From Symbiodinium sp. CCMP2592 (Eukaryota > Sar > Dinophyceae > Suessiales > Symbiodiniaceae): a DNA stretch of 64,000 bases. Under the pieces are notes generated by a model. The model ran no database searches and was not told the DNA's origin. It was given only the letters and a program-made list of their open reading frames with translations. Made by a program: the position numbers and the translations under genes. The stretch lies in NCBI GenBank assembly GCA_905221615.1, contig CAJNDT010003112.1, forward strand, positions 476,001-540,000, read 5' to 3'. Every line of letters starts with the position of its first letter. Within the stretch, counting starts at the first letter, position 1. Shown here in pieces: positions 56,447-64,000 of this stretch.

Positions 56447-56514
56447 CTTCAGGCACACAACAAAATATGTACAGTCAACAAGGGACAGTGGGAACAGGGC
56501 ACAGTGGTCTTGTC

Positions 56515-56561
56515 GAATTTAAACACCGGCGGCAAGGTAGCACTGCAAAGTTCATCTGAAT
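56515..56561 (-). CDS. Gene E, first supported exon
   Basis: 47-bp exon after TTCACACAG reading DSDELCSATLPPVFKF, with a GA donor (TTC/GACAAG). Further upstream exons were not identified. A dense heptamer cluster lies at 56691-56736. Confidence 0.5.
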
Positions 56562-56930
56562 CTGTGTGAACATGCAGCAAAGCAGGCAGACAGTGCAAGC
56601 TGATGCATGCATTTTGGGGGTTTAGGGATGACACTTTACCCGGCCTTGCCGTGGAGCCAATGCCGCGGCGCCGCTGCTGCAGGCGAGGACAGTGAACAGT
56701 CAACAGTGGACAGCTGAACAGTGAACAGTGGACAGCAGCTTGGCTTTCGGACCTGCCAGGGGAGCATTCATGTGATGTTGCATAGTTATTGTAGGGCTCG
56801 GGTCTGAAGGCAAATGGTTTTCACAGTGAACAGCGAACAGTGTGACATCATCCCTCCAAGTGCAACGCAACAGAAGCTCCTGGCTCAAGGCAACATTAGA
56901 GTATCCAGTAGTAGTGTTTCACCAGACCCC

Positions 56931-58145
56931 ATGGCACCCAGAAAAAGACTAACCAGTTCACTGTCCTGCAGTTCACTGTCCACTGTGCCAGACGCAAAGG
57001 GCAAGTTGCAGAAAAGAAGGTCGAAGACACAGTCCACTGTGCAAGAAGCCAAGCGCAAGCCATGGAACAAAGGTAAAAAGCTGTCGAAGACAGACCTCCA
57101 GCATTTGTTCGTTCCCAGGGAAGACCTTTTGCTGTTCCTGGCAGTGAGCCTTTACTTTGCCGGGCCACGGTATGTCATGGCATTATGGATCACGATGGTT
57201 ACCTCCCGTCGAATTTCTGAGGCATTGCAACTTCGAGGTTCGGATGTTTTCCTGGATGGAGGGCACATGCAAGATGCTCCTCACATCTTGTTCCAAAAGC
57301 GGGAAGACAACAAAGACTTCCAAGGAATGGGCAAACTTGGGGCTGACTGCATCGCTGCTCGTCTTGCTCCGGATGTTGTCAGCACACTCAGGGAGGTGAT
57401 GGACAAAGGTGTGCAGAGATGTGTGCTGCCCCCACTTGAGCCCTTCAGGAAGTCCCACCCAGGCGTGTTTCAAGACTTTCCGCCACGCTCGTCCAAAGCC
57501 TTCTGCTGGCCCATTGGCAGCAGGTACATATTCCCAGCTCAAACCAAAAAAGCAAAGCAACCGTGGATGGCCAGGCAAACAGTGTGGAAAGCAGTGACCC
57601 ATGTCGCGAAAGTGATGTTTGCACTCACCGGCCGCAGACGTTGGAATGTGAAATTCAAAGGCTCACATGTGACAGTGCATGGAGCTACTAGACACACTGC
57701 ATCTGCCTTGTTGCTTGCAACCCCAGAGGGCGGTCAACGCGCCTCTGAGCATGTCATCATGGAAATCCAGCAGCGGCTCGACGTGGGAACCTTCAGGCGG
57801 CACTACTGCCATGCAAACGAGGAAGACGTGGCGGAGGCCCTTCAGCATGCATCAGTTGCAGTATGCTTTGCTATGCCGAGCGATGATCCAGAAGCCATGT
57901 CACCAAAGCAAGACCCAGAACCTATCGCGCCTCCTTCGCCAAGTGCTAGTACGACTACTACTACTACGACCGTGTCCCCTGTGCACTGTCCACTGTCTAC
58001 TGTTACAAAAGGCCCCGACTCCACGGCCTCAGCCGAGATGCCAAGCTCCCAGGACACTGTGAAGTCCCACGCGAGCAGGAATGCCTGGCGACATAAGAAG
58101 CGCAAGGCAGGCAAAAAAGCTTGGGCAGCACAGTCAGGCCCATGA
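56931..58145 (+). CDS. Tyrosine recombinase (phage-integrase-like, possibly Crypton-type)
   Basis: This frame is open from ATG 56814, but the ATG at 56931 (CCCATGGC) is the better start: the leader carries heptamer words in the antisense orientation and is otherwise unlike coding DNA. Counting from 56814 (443 codons), the catalytic pattern is R133 (SRRISEALQLRGSDV), R293 in HGATRHTASALLL, and a candidate nucleophile Y331 (FRRHYCHA). This is the R...H-x-x-R...Y layout of site-specific recombinases that cut and rejoin DNA through a phosphotyrosine. The N-terminus is Lys/Arg-rich and the tail is basic (KKRKAGKKAW). A 36-bp heptamer stretch (56956-56991) could be an in-frame intron. It may be a mobile element or a domesticated gene; no element ends were found. 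Confidence 0.8.
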   Translation: MAPRKRLTSSLSCSSLSTVPDAKGKLQKRRSKTQSTVQEAKRKPWNKGKKLSKTDLQHLFVPREDLLLFLAVSLYFAGPRYVMALWITMVTSRRISEALQLRGSDVFLDGGHMQDAPHILFQKREDNKDFQGMGKLGADCIAARLAPDVVSTLREVMDKGVQRCVLPPLEPFRKSHPGVFQDFPPRSSKAFCWPIGSRYIFPAQTKKAKQPWMARQTVWKAVTHVAKVMFALTGRRRWNVKFKGSHVTVHGATRHTASALLLATPEGGQRASEHVIMEIQQRLDVGTFRRHYCHANEEDVAEALQHASVAVCFAMPSDDPEAMSPKQDPEPIAPPSPSASTTTTTTTVSPVHCPLSTVTKGPDSTASAEMPSSQDTVKSHASRNAWRHKKRKAGKKAWAAQSGP

Positions 58146-59460
58146 AGTCTCACCTCATAGGGATGGCAACTACTCGTGATTCACAACATTCACAACACCC
58201 AAACATATTCTGAATTCCTGTGTTGAGGTGCATTGCCCCTGCATTTGGTTGGCCTAACCTGCCCCTTGCAGTTGGCTGGTCCGCAAGGGCCCCTGCAAGT
58301 TTGTGGTGGGTTGGGCCCATGCAGAGTGCTGGCGATGCAACCTGAGTTAGGCTATCCCTGCAAATGTGCCAAGCAAGCCCGCAGTCAATGCAACTGGCTA
58401 CAGTACAGTGGACAATGCACAGCAAACAGTGAACAGTGAAATGGGCGCGCGAGCAGGTGGTAGTATATTGGGTTTCACAGAAAGCATTCTATCTACTCTA
58501 GGGATGCGAATCAATGAATCAGGGCACCGTTACTTCGCATGAAGACATCTCTGGAACAAAACAAAGCACTCAAGTAACACGGTTATGTTTGACGCGACAT
58601 GAAGTTATCCAATCATCATTCCTCGAAGCAGATCACACACAACCAAGCATTCAATGATGATGTTGTTGGCGGCCAGCACTTGTGGCTGGATTTGGAGTAG
58701 TAGCCGCCATTTTGATAGCGGTTGAAATGATTTGAATAACCTACTCAATGCAGTAACCCTTCAGCTAAAAAGCACAAAGGAAGCCCTGATACATGTAACT
58801 TCAAAGCAACAGCACACTTGCAGAGTAAGCTGGAAGCCTGAATGATCTCAATGATTACCCCTAGGGTACATTAATCGACCGCCCCGCCCCCCCCCCCTCA
58901 CCTGTCACACCAGGCGGTTCAATTTATGGTGTTAGTGTCGAGGGTGTGGGCAGCTGTGAAGTTGTTGCTGATGGACATGAGCATACTGGTAACAAGTGCT
59001 GATCAGGGCACAAGCTTAAGACAATGAAAGATTTCGTCCAACCCACAAAACCTCTGAATCCTCCACATTGAAACATACCCCCAGAAAGCTAACCCTGAAA
59101 AGCCTATTTTCTGCACATGAAACTCTGTATTAGTAAACGTGCCCAGCCGGCCTGCAAGTCTCCAGTCACGGCTGGCAGTGCTAACAAACAGTGGACAGTA
59201 GACAGTGGACAGTGGACAGTTATTAGGTCTAAAAGGGTATCGTGCCAAGGCAGGGCAAAAGGTGGGGAAAGGCGAATTAACCGGAGGAGGCGTCGGTTAA
59301 TTCGCGACCTTTTTAATTGTGGGGGAGGGATTCGGGGCTTGCGGAGGGATTCGGGGCTTGCCAGGGGTGAAACTGAGGGATTCTAGGGGGTGAAGGCTAA
59401 GCTAGGAGTGTGCTGTTGTGCAGGTGCTGCTGTCCTACCTCGACAAGCTCAGACGCTGTC
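58146..59460. other. Spacer downstream of the recombinase
   Basis: Mostly featureless. Heptamer clusters lie at 58403-58438 and 59187-59222. A short C-run is at 58884. Two copies of GGGATTCGGGGCTTG lie at 59328-59362. No gene is supported. Confidence 0.5.
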
Positions 59461-59464
59461 ACAC

Positions 59465-60861
59465 ACACTGTCCACTGTCCATTGTCAGCAGCAGCAGCCG
59501 CAGCAGTAGCAGCAGCAGTAGCAGCGAAGTGGCAGTGGTGGTAGTACTGCCAGAAGCAGTGGTAGTATTATAGGTAGTAATAGTAGTACTAGTAGTAATA
59601 GTAATACTAGCAGTTGTAGTGGCAGTAGTAGCAGCAGCAGCAGTAGTGGTAGTGGTAGTAGTGGCAGAAGCAGCAGCAGTGTGGCAGTAGTCGTAGTGGT
59701 AGTAGTGGTAGTAGTAGTAGTGGTGGTGGTGGTAGTGGTAGTGGTAGTGGTAGTGGTAGTGGTAGTGGTAGTGGTAGCGGTAGTGGCAGTAGTAGTGATA
59801 ATAGTGGTGGTAGTGGTAGTGGCATAAGCAACAGCGCGCGCGCATTAGGCAACAGCGCGCGCGCAGCGTGTGCGAGCACAGGCAATAGCGCGTGCGAGCA
59901 CATGCAACAGTGCGCGCGCAGTGCGCGCGCAGCGGGTGCGAGCACATGCAACAGTGCGCGCGCAGTGTGTGCGCAGTGCGCGCGCAGCGTGGGCGAGCAC
60001 AGGCAACAGTGCGCGCGCAGTGCGCGCGCAGCGTGGGTGAGCACAGGCAACAGCGCGCGCGCAGTGCGGGCGCAGTGCGCGCGCAGCGTGGGCGAGCACA
60101 GGCAACAGCGCGCGCGCAGTGCGCGCGCAGTGCGCGCGCAGCGTGGGTGAGCACAGGCAACAGTGCGCGCGCAGTGCGCGCGCAGCGTGGGTGAGCACAG
60201 GCAACAGTCCGCGCAGTGTGTGCGAGCACATGCAACAGTGCGCGCGCAGTGCGCGCGCAGTGTGCGCGCAGTGCGCGCGCAGCTTGGGTGAGCAGGCAAC
60301 GGTGCGCGCGCAGTGCGCGCGCAGTGCGTGCGCAGCGTGGGCGAGCACAGGCAACAGTGCGCGCGCAGTGCGTGCGCAGCGTGGGTGAGCACAGGCAACA
60401 GCGTGCGCAGTGTGTGCGAGCACAGGAAACAGCGCGCGCGCAGTGCGCGCGCAGTGCGCGCGCAGCGGGTGCGAGCACATGCAACAGTGCGTGCGCAGTG
60501 CGCGCGCAGTGCGCGCGCAGCGTGGGCGAGCACAGGCAACAGTGCGCGCGCAGCGTGGGTGAGCACAGGCAACAGCGCGCGCAGTGTGTGCGAGCACAGG
60601 CAACAGCGCGCGCGCAGTGTGCGCGCAGTGTGCGCGCAGTGTGCGCGCAGTGCACGCGCAGTGCGCGCGCAGCGTGGGCGAGCACAGTCAACAGCGCGCG
60701 CGAGCACATGCACATTGGACAGGGGACAGTGTCGTTACTGCGACTATTACTAGTACTACGACTACTACTACTACCACTTTATACTGTACTACTACCACTA
60801 CCATTTTCACTACCACTACCACTACCGCTACAACTACCATGACGACACACAACTACCACTA

Positions 60862-60893
<32 letters not shown>

Positions 60894-60992
60894 GCTACTA
60901 CTCCTGCTGCTGCTGCTACTACTCCTGCTGCTGCTGGTACTACCACTACTACTACTCCTGCTGCTGCTGCTACTACTACTACTACTACTACA
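59465..60992. repeat. CG-rich minisatellite between opposed triplet arrays
   Basis: 59470-59825 is a GTA/GTG/GCA triplet array. 59835-60712 is a minisatellite of GCGCGCGCAGTGCGCGCGCA and GTGGGCGAGCACAGGCAACA modules repeated about twenty times. 60735-60992 is a CTA/CCA/CTG array, the complement of the left one. Alternating CG runs could adopt Z-DNA. All long open frames here are Arg/Ala/His/Cys repeats and are not genes. Confidence 0.9.
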
Positions 60993-61263
60993 GAGAACAG
61001 TGTCGTGTATATTCCCTCTGGCAACAATATATTCATGACATCGTTGATGAGCTTTCCCTGCCCCACCCCCATTCCAAGTTGCAATCTGTTCCGGCTGCTG
61101 CTGCTCCTGCATTTGCTGCTGTTGCTGTCCACTGTTCACTGTTCATGGTCTTCAATGCTCACTTTAAATCCTGCTTTCAAAGCCCCTTAATGCTCCCAAA
61201 ACGAAAAGGTCAGAAGGTTAGATACCAACGAACGGAAGGTCAGTTGCTTTGAACAGGGATTGA

Positions 61264-62199
61264 TTCTGGGGGGAGACCCCCGAGGAGGATGAGACCGAAG
61301 AAGCCTACGAGGCCTACGCCGACCCTACGATCGATGCGGAGCTGGACGAGGATGAGAAGGCGATGATCGCCAGCGCGGAGACCGAGGCCCAGCAGGCGTG
61401 GGCCGCAATCCAGGGCGCACGTCGCACCCTGAAAGAAGCCCGAGGACGACAACACCAAGTTCGCATGTCGAGGAAGTTCTTCAACTCCGGGAGCAAAGGG
61501 TTCGGAAAAGGGGCTGCGTCATCCAGTGGCCCCCGAGACGACAGCAACATCACCTGCCTGAAGTGCGGAAAGGTCGGCCACCGGGCCGCTAACTGCACCA
61601 ATGAGCGCGCCAAGATGTCCGAGACGGAAGCCGCTCCCTTCGTATGCTACGTGGAACAAGCAATGGCAAGCAATGCGACAGCCTCGGCAGTGTTGGGCCC
61701 CACCACTTCCGAAGCAGTGAGGAACGGCTTCGGAGTGATCGATGGTGGAGCCACACGAACCCTTGGCTCAGTGCAGGCGATTGAAGCTGTGATGCAGCGG
61801 AATGCTCAAAAGAGGGGCAGTACAGGTGTGAAGGCGGTGGATCTCGAGAACAAGCCGGTCTTTGGCTTCGCGGACAGCGGCGAGGCCCAGTGCGTGTCGA
61901 CAATCGACCTGGGTCTGCAAGCCAATGGCCAAGGAGGACACTTGCGAATCCATGCTCTGGATAAAGGCAGTGGTCCGATTTTGGTGTCCGTAGCCACACT
62001 ACGGGCACTCGGTGCCATCATCGATTTCAGTGAAGATCTTATGGTCCTTCGAGCTCTCGATCCACGCAAACTTGTGCACCTGAAGCGCTCGGCCACAGGG
62101 CATCAGTTGTTAGATCTCACCGAGGACCTGTACCATCAAGCTGTGGCAGCTAAGACTGCCATTCCCTCGTTGAGTTCGTACATAGATGCCTCAGAGTAG
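61264..62199 (+). CDS. Copia-like retroelement: partial gag, zinc knuckle and protease
   Basis: The frame opens after a TGA at about 61261 and the first ATG is at 61363. Upstream codons (WGETPEEDETEEAYEAYADP) also look coding, so the true N-terminus is missing. It contains a CCHC zinc knuckle (CLKCGKVGHRAANC) that binds RNA, then an aspartic protease site in the form FGVIDGGATRTLGS (usual form D-S/T-G-A, here D-G-G-A). It ends at an in-frame TAG (62197-62199) after YIDASE. The same frame then stays open to the window edge, so the stop looks like a nonsense mutation or a read-through site. Confidence 0.8.
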   Translation, partial: FWGETPEEDETEEAYEAYADPTIDAELDEDEKAMIASAETEAQQAWAAIQGARRTLKEARGRQHQVRMSRKFFNSGSKGFGKGAASSSGPRDDSNITCLKCGKVGHRAANCTNERAKMSETEAAPFVCYVEQAMASNATASAVLGPTTSEAVRNGFGVIDGGATRTLGSVQAIEAVMQRNAQKRGSTGVKAVDLENKPVFGFADSGEAQCVSTIDLGLQANGQGGHLRIHALDKGSGPILVSVATLRALGAIIDFSEDLMVLRALDPRKLVHLKRSATGHQLLDLTEDLYHQAVAAKTAIPSLSSYIDASE

Positions 62200-64000
62200 G
62201 GACAACGCCTCTCGTTCGCCAAACCGGATGGTAAACGGGAGGTGCAGCAGTTTTCCGGAGATGGGAATGTAGCCAAGGCAGCAGTAGGATCTGACTCGGA
62301 AGCCAAGGTCCCAGTTGCGTTTGGTGTTGGGGATAGGATTGGTAGTGGGGTTTCGGTTACTACTAATCCTGAGCAGACAGGGAGCCAGACCGTGCCTGAA
62401 CAACAGGCGCCAGAGTGTATGTCGCAGCAATCTCGAGAACCAAGCGGACCATCGACCAGCACCCTCGACGCCCTCGTGACCGAACATGGCCAGCGAGACC
62501 GTGGTGAACAAGGCCGTGCAGAAGATGACCAAGAGCGAGCTCACAGCGTCCATCCGCGACTACGGAGAGATCCCAGCGGCATCGTGGAACATGGCGGAGC
62601 TACGCCATCGGCTGCGCGAGTTGATGGACTTGGACGAGGAGGAGAATTTCGCAGGGGTCAAGAAGCTGTCGCCGCTCCAACAGCAGATTGTGCAGCTCAA
62701 CAAACAGAAGCGGCGCAAAGCCGACCTGGCCCGATACCTCGAGGATGTCCTGAAGCTCCCGGTGAACCACAACGAGACCATGTACCAGATGGAGGTGAAG
62801 GCGATGGACTACCTCTACAAGAATGTGGAGAGCACGGGACGAGATGTTGTGGGTTTCGGGCGACATGCGGCCCTGACCTACTCCGACCTCCTGCGGACGT
62901 ACCCGCAGTACACGGAGTGGGTAGTGAAGACCTACAAAGAAGCCGAGGACTCATGCCCTCGCCTTCAGCGCTTGGCTCAGTGGCTCACGCGTGCCACGGA
63001 TGTCACGACACCGGTGGTGGCAACTCCGAAGAAGGGACTCCAGCTGAAGCTTCGAGGCGGCGGCTACACCAAGGAGCCCGAGAACGAGGTGCCTCAAGGA
63101 AGCAAACTCGCTTCCGAACTCCCCTCGAAGAAGACCGAGAACGAACAAGTGGCCATGATGAAGATGATGATGGAGACCATGAAGGAGATGAAAGAGGAGA
63201 TCGAGGAGATCCGCGAGACGGCGTCCGCATCCACCGAGCGCCCCCGCAAGAAGGAGAAGGAGATGAAGTAGATGATCTGTTCGACTCTGAGGGCTTGAGC
63301 AGTTGCGTGGAAAACCACGCTCGGTCTGAGGCTGAGGAACAGTTGGGGTGTAGCCGGGACCTTAGTCAGAGCCAAGCCCGAATCTTAGAGGACACAGCGG
63401 CGAGCATTGTTCCTAGTTTGTTTCAAGATTTGATTGCCTCGGATGGAGCGGGTGGCCAACGCCCAGTTCTCATGGAAGTTGCCTGCTCCCCAGACAGCCT
63501 TTTAACGAAGGCAGTCCAGGAGCAGACGGGCAGAATGGAAGCAGCTAGTCGTTGCGCGTTGTGGAACTCAGGTGACTTGAGTACGACCGAGGGTCTTAAG
63601 TTCATACTGGGTAGGCTTAGGAGAGAACGTCCCCAACATGTGTGGTTGTCTCCTCCCTGCGGCCCCTTCTCACCTTTGCAGTCTGTGAACCAACGGAACG
63701 AACAACAGAAAGCACAGCTTGCCCAGAAACGACGTGAAGTGATGAAGGTGTATGTACGAGTCTGTTGTGTGGTTCACGCCGCCATCCAGGAAGGGATTCA
63801 TTGTACCATAGAGCTGTCTGAAAGATGTGATGCTTGGCGCCTACCGTTGTTCCAGCAGTTGCAACGAAAGCTCCAGATGAGAACCGCGGTGACTCAGGGT
63901 TGCAGGGTCCAGCTTCGGGATAGTAAGGATGAGAGGTTGCTTCGGAAAGGCTGGAAGATTCTGACGACTCATGCTAGATTAGCTGAACGTATGTCCTTGC
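62200..64000 (+). CDS. Copia-like retroelement: pol frame continuing off the window
   Basis: Same frame as the protease, open from the codon after TAG 62199 to the right edge with no stop that I could find. 62200-62480 reads like linker (FAKPDGKREVQQFSGDGNVA). 63272-64000 is clearly coding: SQARILEDTAASIVPSLFQ, PVLMEVACSPDSLLTKAVQ, RPQHVWLSPPCGPFSPLQ and CDAWRLPLFQQLQRKLQ. The PPCGPFS motif resembles a cytosine-methyltransferase-type loop. I recall similar segments in dinoflagellate retroelement polyproteins. Integrase and reverse transcriptase would lie beyond the edge. Confidence 0.7.
62486..63271 (+). CDS. 261-codon ORF nested in the retroelement, other frame
   Basis: ATG 62486 to TAG 63271, one base out of register with the pol frame that overlaps it completely. 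An in-frame TGA lies just before the ATG, so it starts independently. It reads MASETVVNKAVQKMTKSEL, then a SAP-like helix pair (WNMAELRHRLRELMDLDEEE), RYLEDVLKLPVNHNETMYQM and a long charged C-terminal coiled coil (MMETMKEMKEEIEEIRETA). Codon choice fits this frame better than the overlapping one. It may be a separate gag-like or nucleic-acid-binding product, or may be joined to pol by frameshifting. Confidence 0.7.
   Translation: MASETVVNKAVQKMTKSELTASIRDYGEIPAASWNMAELRHRLRELMDLDEEENFAGVKKLSPLQQQIVQLNKQKRRKADLARYLEDVLKLPVNHNETMYQMEVKAMDYLYKNVESTGRDVVGFGRHAALTYSDLLRTYPQYTEWVVKTYKEAEDSCPRLQRLAQWLTRATDVTTPVVATPKKGLQLKLRGGGYTKEPENEVPQGSKLASELPSKKTENEQVAMMKMMMETMKEMKEEIEEIRETASASTERPRKKEKEMK

Larger units (their letters stand above)
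45766..61140. repeat. Dispersed heptamer clusters (TCCACTG/TTCACTG)
   Basis: Tandems of two to six 7-bp units recur at roughly 25 places. These include 45766, 46313, 47574, 48372, 51285, 51546, 52165, 52905, 53777, 54113, 55108, 55830, 56470, 56691, 56818, 56955, 57975, 58403, 59187, 59464 and 61127. Inside genes the sense strand almost always reads CACTGTC. None was found left of the gap as a tandem. Confidence 0.85.

Noticed and set aside
58690..58715. Relic of the dinoflagellate spliced leader (TAGCCGCCATTTTGATAG resembles the leader core)
   Set aside because: Only the middle bases agree and the GGCTCAAG end is missing. No gene follows closely.
59459..60842. Open frames up to 418 codons with ARALRAHCC-type repeats
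   Set aside because: Pure minisatellite translation, open in several frames on both strands.

Overview
The window looks like nuclear DNA of a dinoflagellate, most likely of the Symbiodinium/Suessiales type. No organism is named in the input, so this is inference. The evidence is: very intron-rich genes with exons of about 20-140 bp; donor sites that need GC and GA as well as GT to keep the reading frame; intronless genes of kinds common in dinoflagellates next to intron-rich ones; a copia-like retroelement; and large amounts of simple-sequence and inverted-repeat DNA. No rRNA, tRNA or CRISPR array was recognised.

Layout. 1-5072: an intron-rich plus-strand gene (A). 5292-7199: an intronless gene for a membrane-anchored WWE / coiled-coil / PARP protein. 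About 7707-14896: an intron-rich plus-strand gene (C) for a protein with two EF-hands. 15218-15486: a broken coding fragment. About 16007-20201: another intron-rich plus-strand gene (D). 20.4-23.5 kb: CT-rich low-complexity DNA. 23.4-45.6 kb: an imperfect inverted arrangement of repeat blocks (unique arm, 89-bp repeats, G/C-rich block, A/T-rich block, then the same blocks mirrored). Its centre holds a WD40-like plus-strand gene (F, 29.5-33.7 kb), an intronless ubiquitin-like plus RCC1-like-repeat gene (34304-35731), a 156-bp satellite palindrome (36.5-38.3 kb) and a gene end (G, to 40168). A 100-N assembly gap lies at 45604-45703. 45.7-58.2 kb: a minus-strand two-exon transposase-like gene, a triplicated microsatellite-bearing unit, two minus-strand multi-exon genes (H and E) with short introns, and a plus-strand tyrosine recombinase. 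58.2-61.2 kb: microsatellites and a CG-rich minisatellite. 61.26-64 kb: a copia-like gag/protease/pol element running off the right edge.

The main pattern concerns introns. Left of the gap, introns tend to start with degenerate TTTAGGG-type heptads just after the donor and end with CCCTAAA-type heptads before the acceptor. Each exon therefore sits at a switch from C/A-rich to G/T-rich strand, and that switch let me find exons as short as 18 bp. Right of the gap, a different heptamer (TCCACTG/TTCACTG, sense strand) is scattered through coding regions. In at least four places it lies inside a short stretch with splice-like ends whose length is a multiple of three and which contains no stop, so the frame stays open whether or not it is removed.

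For multi-exon genes, exon borders were set by reading frame, splice-site bases and G/C-ending codons. They are predictions, and the models are incomplete.
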